DNA of 64,000 bases from Megalopta genalis (taxonomy: Eukaryota; Arthropoda; Insecta; Hymenoptera; Halictidae): the NCBI RefSeq assembly GCF_051020955.1, contig NW_027476188.1:62001-126000 (forward strand). The letters run 5' to 3'. The translations under genes were made by a program, and so were the position numbers. The notes beneath the pieces were generated by a model. It was not told where the DNA came from. It did not search any database and saw only the letters and a list, made by a program, of their open reading frames with translations. Below are positions 11,701 through 22,064 of the stretch, piece after piece. How positions within the stretch are numbered: the stretch's first letter is position 1; each line of letters begins with the position of its first letter.

Positions 11701-12911
11701 TTTATTACCATAAATCTCAGTTATTAGTATCAAATTCTACAAGCCAAAATTCTTGCAATTAGCACAAGTACATAAATACTAATTTCAGAACCTAATATTT
11801 CAAGATTGCCCGCCATTATACACACATTATCGCATTTTGTTTCGTGTTTATTTCATCGGGACTTCGGAATCGGTTCTCCCAGCCAACGATTGAATATCGA
11901 GTCGGGCAATCGTGGTATCCTTTAAATTTAAATTTGACGCTTAAGATGGGGATCGGAGGTAATAGAGATGGAGTTCGGGTGAAGTATGCGTTATGGAGGG
12001 CGGGGGAAGGGAGAAGTACGAGTAGGAAAACTGGCTGATTCATAATCGGGAATGGACTGCGGAACAGCTAATTCCGAAAAGTAGTTGCTCTCGTCGCGGC
12101 GGGAGCAATAAAGCTGTTGCGCGCAACTATTCCTCAGTTCTGCTTTACACAGTTGCCTATGCGATAACACGACCACGATAAATAAATGCTGGAATGATCG
12201 TTTCTGGGCTTTCGAATTCAGATATAATCGCGGTCTATAAATTCTCTAAGTCGCCGCTTCGTTCCGCAGGATCCTTGCCAGAGGAAAAGGAACGCAACAG
12301 AAACTAGAGACTCTGTTCGGGACGTTATTTTCGATTATTTGTGGCCGAACCGTGCTTAAATAAGCAAACGGAAAGCGGTCGTACTTGAAAAGCGAGCTTC
12401 GGAATTATTCAAGGAAATCTCTTCAACGAACAATCGTTAAATTAATACACGGACTGTAGATTTTATGTGAAACGAGTCTGCGAGAACGTTTAAGGAATTT
12501 AATCATTAAAAATGATTTTTACACTGGGGTCATGATAGACCCGACGGAAAAACTGTAAAAACGCTTTATTGGTATTATATTCTTAGCTAATGAAATCATG
12601 TGAATTTAATTAAACTTTTACTACAATGAGAAATAAAAATACAATGACGGGATTATTCATCACTTCGATATTTCAGATAGAAAGTACTATTGAACTATTT
12701 TCAACCTGTTAGTATTATTAAGAAATTAAGTGAATATCTATTTAGCTCCTGTATTATGAAATTAGTGCAGACAATTTTTATCTGCATAAAATCTGCATTA
12801 AAATCTGCAGTCTAGTAATATATTATCTTATTTGCATACATGTTATTTGACAAAATTATTTGCTATTTTATGTTAATATATAACTAGTCTTTCTCTAGAT
12901 TATTTCATTAT

Positions 12912-12912
<1 letters not shown>
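8792..12912. other. Gene-free AT-rich stretch
   Basis: I see no gene. 9430-9680 is a degenerate AT-rich repeat zone (TTAAATTTCTATTAAA-like words). Short ORFs of up to 89 codons at 10056-10325 and 10814-11026 have no recognised features. A dispersed-repeat end (AAAATCTGCAGTCTAG) occurs near 12801-12815. Confidence 0.55.
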
Positions 12913-12959
<47 letters not shown>

Positions 12960-13003
12960 AAGTAAGAAAGAAAGAAAGTGAAAGAGAGAGAAAGAGAAAG
13001 AAA
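12913..13003. repeat. (GA)n / (GAAA)n microsatellite
   Basis: About 40 bp of pure GA followed by interrupted GA/GAAA repeats. Confidence 0.95.
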
Positions 13004-13795
13004 TCCATTTGAAATAACGTTCCATTTAATAAAATAGATATCATCGAAGCTATTGATATCGATTTCTCGCAGCAGAGGTTCGAGATACTGTTTCTCGTCC
13101 GAGGTACTGTCTATTTAGCTGGTTCCGTGTGGTTTTACAGGAATCCCTTAGGAGCGAGCCAGGTTCATGTCAGGCAAACTTGGAGCTAAGTTCGCGGAAC
13201 TCGATCCCGCCAGCGAATATTCATTAGGACCGTATTAATTATGGTCAGCAAAGTGTTTAACTAATTAGCGCTTGTTCGGATGCGGAACTGGGAAGATGAA
13301 ATTGTACCGCCACCGTCGATATCAATTATCCTGCTGGAGACAGAATTCTTGATAAGATCATCGACACGTAACCGGTTTCATGTAACGCGCGGCGCGAAGA
13401 TGTATCCGAAATTGAGGTGTTCGGAGAGCCTGCGTTGTTCAAGGGAGACTACGTTACACTCTGAAATGTCTTTATTCCACGTGGAATATCATTGGATCTA
13501 TCGTCTACAAAGAGACGAGCAAACGGATTGCTGGATGTCGATGATTATTAACGGTAGAAGGTTTACGGGTGATTCTAATACGGAAGCATAATGAACGGTG
13601 GCAGTTTTTTTCTCGTTGCAGCGAATGACGAAAGTAGTGTAGAAAGTAAATTAATTCAACATCTGTCTGCATATTGGATCATTTTTTATTGCGTCAGTAG
13701 AAATCGACTTGCAAACAAAGGATGAAGAATATGTTCAAAAAAATATGACTGAACTAATTACACTGCGAATTTTCTGCATTCGTGAATTACATTTT

Positions 13796-13885
13796 CAAAC
13801 TAATATTAATTTTTATATCAATATAGCCATTAATTATATTAATATTAATATATGCTATATTGATATAAAAATTAATATTAGTTTG
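13796..13885. repeat. Perfect inverted repeat, 32-bp arms
   Basis: 13796-13827 (beginning CAAACTAATATTAATTTTTA) is the exact reverse complement of 13854-13885. A 26-base AT-only spacer lies between. If transcribed, either strand would fold into a 32-bp hairpin. It lies in an AT-rich zone (13790-14000) with no gene. Confidence 0.95.
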
Positions 13886-15460
13886 AGTAGTAGTATATTA
13901 CTAGTATATTAATATAAATATATTATATACTATATATAAATTTACTCATATATTAATATATACTAGTTAATATATAAAAATCTTACTTTATACGTTAAAT
14001 AGTTATCTAACTTAAATAGTTAACTAGGAATAGTTAATTAAGTCGGTAAGTGAGCTGTGAATTTTACTCGAACACAAAAGTGCATTATCAAAGGACAAAC
14101 GCTTTGGTTTGGAAACAGCGAGGCAACTAGATGTATTCAACCCCTATACAGAAGTTTCGGGAAGTTTAAATACTTTATAACAGGGCTATCGATTAATTCT
14201 CTTTCAAATCCATGTTTCATTTCACCGTATTTCGAGAGACACGCCCTTTTAAGAGTAACCAATCCTTTTCAACGGATTGTGTCGAGAGCAATGAAAACTG
14301 GAGTGATTGATCTGTAGTGTGGTTCCAAAGAGGTCAATTGAATGACCTCTTGATGACAGTCGCAGGAATGATACCGTAGGATATCAACTGCGGAGAAGTG
14401 GCAAGCTTCATCAATATACATATTTGAGGATTCGTAGGAGACTCTTTCACTGCGTTAGAAACGCCGAGCATTGCCCGGGAAAAGCTAGGAATTCATCGGT
14501 ATCATTTCGCTTACTCTCGACTATTCTCACGTCGTATCATTTGTGCCATAAATAACCGGAAAAATAATAACTGTATAATATATAATTAATAAATAATAAA
14601 TACAATTAATAATAATAATATAATTAGTAATAAATAATATATCGAATTAACTGTATATCAATAATAAAACACATTACATTTTCTAATTGCAAAATAAACA
14701 AAATAAAACTGTATAAAAATTGAATACATCTCATTCGACAAATATAAATTTAATTGTGCCCGAAAACGAACCAAAGGCACAGCAAGTGGTCACCCACCGC
14801 ACAGTAACCGGTTCCGCTAGCCTCCGAATATTTAAAATAGCGTTCACGTTCGCAAACCGATGCGTGAAATATCCGATGGTCAATCACCGTAATCCAATTA
14901 AAGCCCGCAACTTCATCAGCCGGCATTTTAAGCGTCATAACTACCTCCGTTAATAAAGAAGAATTGACGTAACTCGCGGACGATGGGTAAGACCTTTTCG
15001 TGTACGGATGATACGTTGGCCGTAATCTATCCCGTTGAAACGGGTCTGTTCCAAAGCGTCGACGAGCTCAAAGGTAGCCGCGCTCTCGGATCGGTCACGT
15101 AATTAAAATGGCACATAGACCGAGGCCGGACGAGAAAAGCCAGCGAAAGTAGGCTGGCCGCAGCAGTCCGATAACGATATTCGCATCCGGTTCCGTTCTA
15201 CCCTCAAAGCAAGTAGGTTGCACCTGGCAGCGACCATCGACGCGAACGAGCTGGAAGCGGTTCCGCAATGCTTCTCGCGGCGACCTATCGCGATCATAAG
15301 CTGACTCCCTCGGTTGTCGCTACACGTGGAATCAAGTAGGCGCATACACTGTCGTTCATACCTATTTGGATCCTTTTTATAAGCTTCGCTATTTTTGCCA
15401 GTGTTATTTGAATTTATTATACAAAAACTGTCGGTTAGAATGTAATGATTTACATAGACT
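13886..15460. other. Gene-free, AT-rich, with a dispersed repeat at 14731-14840
   Basis: 13890-14030 and 14570-14720 are very AT-rich. At 14768-14820 the text AACGAACCAAAGGCACAGCA, then a GGTCACCC and CACAGTAACCGG block, recurs at 41850-41900 and in shortened form at 47083-47106. This is a dispersed repeat of unknown class. ORFs in this interval are short and unrecognised. Confidence 0.6.
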
Positions 15461-15749
15461 TAGGATTAGCACAGGGTAATTCACAGCAACCCGAAAATTG
15501 GCATTTTCAGGAGAAATTACTGTAGTTATGACGACTTTTTAGCGGTTTTAGCATACTAACCTTGACAATTCAATGTTAATTAGTTTATCACTGCTAGATT
15601 ACTGTAGGATTAGCCCAGGGAAATTCACAGCAACCCGAAATTTGGCATTTTCAGGAGAAATTACTGTAGTTATGATGACTCTCTTCAGCGGTCTTACCAT
15701 AATAACCTTGTCAATTCGATGTTATTTAGTTCATCACCGCTAGATTACT
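15461..15749 (+). repeat. Tandem duplication, two ~144-bp units
   Basis: Unit 1 (15461-15604) and unit 2 (15605-15749) both begin TAGGATTAGC, share AATTCACAGCAACCCGAAA and GAGAAATTACTGTAGTTATGA, and end CTAGATTACTG. They differ at about one base in eight by eye. No ORF spans them. Confidence 0.9.
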
Positions 15750-18743
15750 GCTAAACGAAATTTGCAACCTCGAAACTCGAGTTTCCAGCACCAAAAACAG
15801 ATTTCCGCTTCGCAATGCGACGTTTCGCGACTCGCGGCTCGTGCTGGTTATAACAAGTTCAGGGGCGTAAATTATGTCAAGTTGCGGGATCTCGGCAATC
15901 AGCCACAAAGCGTATTACAGGCGCGTTTATCTTCCGGATAAACTCGCGGATGTCAAGCGGGATCGGCGACGGTAAATATTGTACGGCCGCGTTTTCGGTG
16001 GAGCGCGCAACGTCTAATTGCGAGCGCGAATGTTGGATAATGCCGCGGATCCGGCCTTTTTGTTTCGCATCGGCTCGTTCCCGCTTCAATTCACCTTCAT
16101 CCGCATCGATGCGCCCGACACCGGGATTTACAGTTAAACTAGCGAGCAGCCCGTTGTCTATGGGGGAGAGAAAAATGGAAAGCCCCGTCCCCTCTCGCTG
16201 TCAACCCTTGGGCATCGTTGAATTTTGCTTTTATTTTTCACGCTCCCGTACGATTTCGGCCAAAGGTGAACTTATCCGTTAATACCTGCGGAATAATGCG
16301 TCGAGTTCGTGCGAAAATGATTGCGGTTTACGAACGGTTTTTATCGACTTCTGTTGGTTTTTGCCGGTTTTTATCGGGCTCCGTTTGTTTTCGCCTTTTT
16401 TTAGCGATTCGAACTCCTAGCGGTTATTTTGAAGCGACGTTTTATCTGATTACCTTCGTAGCACGTTGATTTAAAGCGCGAAAAGTTCTAGCCAGTAGCA
16501 GCGTTTTGCTTTTCGATTCGACTGTCGGTATTAGATTGTCCTTGTAATTCTAGCGAAAATGGTGGAAGAGTTTATTTTTGCACGAGTTTGTTACATCGGT
16601 TTGGATTGGGGTGAAAAGCTGCAGAAACTGCTGGAAGTAATAACAAAGCGTTTGTTCGGTAAAAAAATCAAAGACATTTTTGTATTATTCGTCTAACAAA
16701 TGATGCTGTTGTAAATGTTGTGTCATACTTAAACGAAACCAAATTGTTTAGCGAAATTATATAGTAATTTGAGAAGCCTTAATGAAGAAAATAATGTAAA
16801 AATGTAATGCGAGACTATTGTATATATTGCGTTATATGTAACCCTACACATATTATCCAATAAATTATCGCTAATTGATATTAAGCAGATGCGACATTAA
16901 ATTAAAAAACAATGATTCCGTTGATAGCAAATACGTGTCTCTACTTCGAACAATATCAACTTTTTATTCTGATAATTTTCGGAATGTACGGTGTTAGAAT
17001 TGTAAAGTGTTTTGCCTATTAGTGTTCGTTTAAATAAACCATCAATGCTTCGAATCTGTTAATTGTCTAGGAACCGTTTTTATTCAACGCTGATTTGATT
17101 TCCATCGTGGAAAGCATTGGCACCGTAGTTGGTTTAAAAATGTCTCTGATCATTCTTTTCCCCAATTCGCGTGGCCATTGCGATATGTGCGCGTGTCGGA
17201 GAAAAAACGGTGAGAGCTAAATTTGCGAGAGAAGTTCAGTTGTTCGAGGAGCTCGGGAGAAAATATGCTGGTCGTAGTCGCGATAAGTCTGAGACTCGAA
17301 ATACAATGAATCAGCGGTCGACGCGTCCGAGGCAGTCTTCGGGGAAGTTTTGAAATGCAGGTACTCGCTATTAGGGAATGTTTTCGAAGAGAAGTACATC
17401 GATGGAAGTTTAAGTTAAAGCGGTACAGCGATTACATGTACCGCCGTAAACAATGTCAAGAATTGAGTCCCGAGATTGTCCGAACGTTGAAGAAACATCC
17501 GTAAAAGTTTCTAGCGCTCTGGCGAAACAATTTTATCGAAAGTAGATCATCATCATCGTTAGTAGATCCATTTATATTCTTCTGTCATTATTGCTAGACT
17601 GTCGATTTTGTGCATCTACATAATAATAATAATAGTAATGAGTAACCGCAATTTGAAACTGTAAAATAATTGAAAGCATTTAACAGTATCGTAATACAAT
17701 CGATTTACTAAAACAATCAAACGGAAAGGAATTGCTAAGTAATTACAATTTGTTGCGACAAATGCGGAAAGTTTTTATCGTGCATAACAATCCCCAGCAA
17801 AATTATTGTACATTATATATCTTTCCCACTTATCAAATAGATTCGATTTGATATGACGAGTGCCTCTTTTTGCCACAGATATAAATTAATAATATATCAA
17901 GTTTTAATATGAATGACCAAGGAAAGTTATTATGCATTGAAGTTCTCGGCAACGTCAGAGAAAGTAGTTCAGAGACAAAACGCCTGTACCAGAAAAAAGC
18001 TGTTCACAGCAAAGAAAAGCTGCACAAATAACCTCCGATAATTGCCAGCGGAAAGAACTTGTAAAATATTCATTCGACACTTCTCGGCCATTATTATCGT
18101 TCGGTTTATTCCTCTGTTAGGCCTGTAATTTTACCGGGCCCGGTTGACCCCGGGGATCATACTATTAAAACCATTTATCTGCTCTCCTCGAAAAGTTCTC
18201 CGGGGATGAGTATTGTACTTTCCCAAAGTTATCTGGAGTTTCCAGCGGGGTCTTTCGACGGTCTCCTTTCTTTCATCTCGGTCGCATTTTTCAACGACTC
18301 TTATCAGTATTAAGTCGCGTTACTAATATCCCACGGTTCCTAGCTGTTATTCTTATGCAGTTACCGTTCGTATCTTCTTCACGAGTAAAATACTCCGTTT
18401 ACGTGAGGACTCGCGACACCGTTGATTTATGGCGTTATCTTTTGCCAAGGAATTTTCAACACGGGTCGTGCGTTAAATCCGTAAGAATCCTCGGCCTGGG
18501 TATTTAATATTGATGTAATTTCTCTTTGCAAGTTGGTCTTGCGAAGTCTAGAGTCAGATTACAACTCTCGGTTTCGGCTAGTATTCTAAAAACTCGGTTA
18601 AGTTACATTCGGCTGTAGCGTTGTATAATTTAGTAAAATGGCAATTCTAATATACTGGCGGTAATGGAATTGTAGTTAAATCTTAATTTTAATGATTAAA
18701 TTATTCGTTGAAGTATATTTTGACTTCTAAATTCTTCTACAAA
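15750..18743. other. Gene-free
   Basis: 15750-16470 is CpG-richer with overlapping ORFs on both strands (up to 110 codons at 15950-16282), none recognised. From 16500 to 18740 the sequence is AT-rich and non-coding as far as I can tell. Confidence 0.5.
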
Positions 18744-18757
18744 CTGTCTCAAAATTA
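18744..18757 (+). repeat. 14-bp word CTGTCTCAAAATTA, copy 1 of 3
   Basis: Identical words occur at 20474-20487 and 21734-21747. They bound the LINE ORF1 block and the structured-repeat block, and act as putative target-site duplications of two adjacent insertions. The first two copies share a longer match, AACTGTCTCAAAATTAGG. Confidence 0.9.
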
Positions 18758-18775
18758 GGTATCGCCAATCCTCGT

Positions 18776-20167
18776 GTGATCTTGCAAAGATGTGTGACTC
18801 CCACGCGAGCGGTCTCGGTGAAAACCGAGCCCACGGTAGAAGGTACGCCGGACACCGGTAACGTGGAAGTAATCGAACGAGTCGGAGACACGTCACTCGT
18901 GAAGGTGCAGTCGGCACCCGAGCGTGTCGAGGACCCTACTGGTGACGGTTGGCAAACCGTCACCAAAAAGTCGAAGCGAGCCAAGCCGGGCGCACCCACC
19001 GGCAAGGCCGCAGTAAACCGGGCCAGGAGACCGAAGGGGACGTTCTCCGGGCAGAAGGTACGGCCTCTCGATCTCGTAAGAGACGAAGCCTTTAGGCGAG
19101 TGTCCGAAATACGGACCTTTTGCTTTCGACCTGAGTCGAAAGTCAATAAGGAGTCCGGGTCAAAGATACTCGCCGAGGTTGAGGCACTCAACGAGTTGGT
19201 CCAGGAGCTTATTCAACGGAATAGCTTCGTCGAAGGGCAACTCGCCGCGGTCAGGGCGGACCTAAAAGCGCGTCCTGCCGTAATGAGTGCGATGCGACCT
19301 GGGCCGTCCAAGGGAACTCTCCCGAAGACGGCCTGCAACGCCGCGCAGTCGACTTACGCCCATGTGAACAAAGTCGACTGCAAAGGAGCTTCTCCGGAAG
19401 CGGGGAGACGGCCACAATCGCAGCATGTGGTAAGAATCTTCCCGCCGAAGGAAAAAGGACAGAGCAGCGAAGTTACGAAGGTTACTGTTCTGTCCCTCGT
19501 TAAACCAGCGAAGGAGGCGATCCGAGTAAAGTCGGTCCGACGCATCCACTCCGGTGGCATCGTCGTCGAGACCGACCGAAAGGAGGACCTGCAAGCCTTC
19601 GTTGGCAATAAGAAGCTCCGGAGCGCGGGTCTGTCCGTCTCCTTACCCACCAAGCGGGACCCCGAGGTTTTAGTTTACGACGTCCCGCGTCGGATGGGTA
19701 AGGACGAAATTGCCTCCAGTATTTGGAGGCAAAATCTCTGCGATGCGAACCAGAAGGATGTGCCTTCGGGAATTCGGGTCAGCCGCATGGCTGGCAAGAC
19801 CCCGGAGACAGCCAACTGGGTCGTTGCCGTCAGTCCGCAGAATCTTCAGCGGCTGAAGCAGAGGGGTAGCCGAGTTTACCTTGGATGGAACTCCTGTCGT
19901 GTACGGGATTTCGTCCAGGTGCTTCGGTGCTACCGTTGCCAACGCTTCGGGCATACCTCGAAGCGTTGTAAATTCAAGGAGGACGTGTGCGGTCACTGCT
20001 CCCAAAAGGGGCATACCTTCACGCTCTGTAGCAAGAAGAGTGAACCTCCGGTCTGCTCTAATTGCAAGGACAGAGGGTGGGCTAGTGCACACAAGTCGCG
20101 GGACCCAGCTTGCGCTTCCTATCAGGCGGCGCTAGCTTTGGAGTCGTCCCGTGTCCGACTTGAGTGA
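18776..20167 (+). CDS. LINE ORF1 (Gag-like RNA-binding protein), 5' end probably truncated
   Basis: This 463-codon frame has no internal stop, the longest intact frame in the window. The C-terminus carries three zinc knuckles: C385-x2-C388-x4-H393-x4-C398, C405-x2-C408-x4-H413-x4-C418 and C427-x2-C430-x8-H439-x6-C446. That arrangement, with the preceding block GGIVVETDRKEDLQAF ... NWVVAVSPQNLQRL ... VYLGWNSCRVRDF, is typical of ORF1 proteins of the R1/I/Jockey LINE group, which bind element RNA. The frame starts at GTG and is open upstream only to the 14-bp boundary word, so the true N-terminus is likely missing. ORF2, which should follow or overlap its end, is absent. The family is well supported; whether any protein is made is unknown. 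Confidence 0.85.
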   Translation: MILQRCVTPTRAVSVKTEPTVEGTPDTGNVEVIERVGDTSLVKVQSAPERVEDPTGDGWQTVTKKSKRAKPGAPTGKAAVNRARRPKGTFSGQKVRPLDLVRDEAFRRVSEIRTFCFRPESKVNKESGSKILAEVEALNELVQELIQRNSFVEGQLAAVRADLKARPAVMSAMRPGPSKGTLPKTACNAAQSTYAHVNKVDCKGASPEAGRRPQSQHVVRIFPPKEKGQSSEVTKVTVLSLVKPAKEAIRVKSVRRIHSGGIVVETDRKEDLQAFVGNKKLRSAGLSVSLPTKRDPEVLVYDVPRRMGKDEIASSIWRQNLCDANQKDVPSGIRVSRMAGKTPETANWVVAVSPQNLQRLKQRGSRVYLGWNSCRVRDFVQVLRCYRCQRFGHTSKRCKFKEDVCGHCSQKGHTFTLCSKKSEPPVCSNCKDRGWASAHKSRDPACASYQAALALESSRVRLE

Positions 20168-20473
20168 CGGGCAGACGTGGACTTGTCCACTCCGCCATTC
20201 GAACGGCATGCTGGGCGGACCCCTCGGGGTTCGTCCCCTCGGGCCAGGCTGAAGCCCCTCTTGCGGAGATAAATTGACTTTAACACTACTCCGTCAAGAG
20301 TGCCTGGATTGGGTTGGACTCGAGGTGGCAGCGGGAGTAGCACGTTGTCTTCCCCTGTCACGATAACGAACGAGGGTAGAGCCAGACCATCGGCACGCGT
20401 CGAGAGAGCGGCTAGTATAGTCCACATAGGACCCAGGCATAGCCCATCTTAAGACTCACAACGACGACACTAA
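20168..20473 (+). other. Trailer after LINE ORF1, no ORF2
   Basis: GC-rich sequence directly after the ORF1 stop. I looked for the start of an apurinic-type endonuclease in all plus frames and saw none. It ends CAACGACGACACTAA just before the second boundary word and may be a 3' UTR. Confidence 0.5.
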
Positions 20474-20487
20474 CTGTCTCAAAATTA

Positions 20488-21733
20488 GGCGGTGGCGGTC
20501 TGTGGCCACCCAGGGTTGAGAGGCGACCCCCGAACTAGTCCTCGCGAAGGTTGTTGCTACTACCGAGTCGATGGGTGCGTCGACGATGAAGGCATTTTAG
20601 ACCGTCAGTGCGTCGTACATGTAGTACTTCGCATAATGGCGAGGCCCGAGATTAAGCATGCGGGCTGTGGCGTGTTCGTGTACAGCATTGAATATGCTGT
20701 ACTACTCCCTAGCGGGGGACTGTTGTCACTTGTGGCTGCAGTCCCCCGCGTTACGTTATGCGGTTTTTCTGGTCTAATTGGAATGCCGCATTTTCGTTGT
20801 CTGAACACGCCACGAAGCAACACGCCGTCGGATTGAATGTTGCTGCTGAGTCGATAGGTGCATCGGCGATGAAGGCACTTGAGACCGTCAGTGCGTTGTA
20901 CATGTAGTGCTTCGCATAATGACGAGGCCCGTGATTAAGCAAGCGGGCTGTGGCGTGTTCTTGTGCAGTATTGAACATGCTGTACTACTCCCATCCGGGG
21001 GACTGTTGTCACTTGTGGCTTCAGTCCCCCGCGTTACGTTATGCGGTTTTTCTGGTCTGACTAGAATGCCGAATTTTCGTTATCTGAACACGCCACAAAG
21101 CAACACGCCGACGGAGTGAATGCTGCCGAGTTGACGGATGCATCAGATGCATCGGCGATGAGGGTATTTGAGACCGCCAGTGCGTTGTACATGTAGTACT
21201 TCGCATAATGGCGAGGCCCCTGAACTAAGCATACGGGCTGTGGCGTGTTCATGTACAGCATTGAATATGCTGTACTACTCCCTACCGGGGGACTGTTGTC
21301 ACTTGTGGCTGCAGTCCCCCGCGTCACGTTATGCGGTTTTTCTGGTCTGACCGGAATGCCGCATTTTCGTTGTCTGAACGCGCCACGTAGCAACATGCCG
21401 CTGGATCTAGAAATCGGGATGCAACCAATCACCTGGGCAACCCAGGCCGCAAGGGGCAAACGTGCCCTAGCCACACTTGAACCTCCACGAGGCTCGACGA
21501 GTGAGCTGCGGTATTCAGCTCGGGAACCGACCTGCTGAGCCGGTAGAGCATAGAAAGGGCTCGGCACCACCAGTTGTCTGCTGACGAAAGTCCGCGTCCT
21601 CGTAGTAACTGGTAGCTCCTGCATGGCTTGGCATGTGGGAGCGCGCTTATTGAGCGTATCTCAATTCCGCGCCCATGGGGGCCGTGTGGATAAGCCTTTG
21701 GGCAGGTGCTGCACGTTAAATCACTCGAGACTT
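20488..21733. mobile_element. Second bounded insert: structured-repeat block without coding sequence
   Basis: It is bounded by the same 14-bp word as the ORF1 block and, like it, starts GG after the word. It contains three ~285-bp tandem units (20549-21408) and a unique GC-rich tail (21409-21733). An antisense frame of 187 codons (21061-21624, minus) crosses the repeats but resembles nothing known. It may be the untranslated part of the same LINE family. I cannot assign an orientation. Confidence 0.55.
20549..21408 (+). repeat. Three ~285-bp tandem units, each with a cloverleaf-like fold
   Basis: Units are phased by ACCGTCAG/ACCGCCAG at 20601, 20884 and 21173 (periods 283 and 289). Each has an outer stem TGGCGTGTTC ... 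GAACACGCCA enclosing three arms: TACAGCAT/ATGCTGTA, CGGGGGACTG/CAGTCCCCCG and ATGCGG/CCGCAT. Some differences between units keep pairing as G-U wobbles (unit 2 TGCAGTAT; unit 3 GAACGCGCC); the third arm loses one pair in unit 2. Confidence 0.9.
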
Positions 21734-21734
21734 C

Positions 21735-22064
21735 TGTCTCAAAATTATTGTACAAGCGGGAAATAAGGGGTTCGCGTCATTTGAAACAACTTCTTCCTTA
21801 GCGAAAATTCAATCCACGGCTTGGTTTATGAGTTATTATCAAAAAACACTGACCAATCGGAGAGCGAGTGTGACCGCCGATCCGCCCTTGCGCAGCGGCA
21901 GTGGTCGTGAGAGTGGGGCGTCAGCCGTACGCGATCTCTCATTGGCCAGCGTTTTTCGTTAATAACTCGTAAACGAAGTCGCAGATTGCATTTTCGTTAA
22001 GGAAAAAGTTGCTTCAAATGACCCCCGGAATCCCTCATTTCTCGATTGTGCAATAATTTTGACA
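21735..22064. mobile_element. Foldback MITE with ~125-bp terminal inverted repeats
   Basis: The left arm starts TGTCTCAAAATTATTGTACA and the right end reads GTGCAATAATTTTGACA. The arms match through TCATTTGAA/TTCAAATGA and GAGTTATTA/TAATAACTC over about 125 bp, around an ~80-bp GC-rich centre. A one-armed relative lies at 30782-30875. The left terminus overlaps the third copy of the 14-bp word. Confidence 0.8.

Larger units (their letters stand above)
18758..20473 (+). mobile_element. R1-like LINE derivative carrying ORF1 only
   Basis: The block lies between two identical 14-bp words, as expected for a target-primed insertion with a target duplication. It holds a complete-looking zinc-knuckle ORF1 and then about 300 bp without an endonuclease or RT reading frame. 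No poly(A) tail precedes the second 14-bp word. Either ORF2 was lost before insertion (a half-LINE) or the copy is an unusual deletion product. Confidence 0.7.

Noticed and set aside
20474..20487. 14-bp word as a splice or polyadenylation signal
   Set aside because: It lacks AATAAA or GT/AG context, and its three positions match insertion boundaries better.
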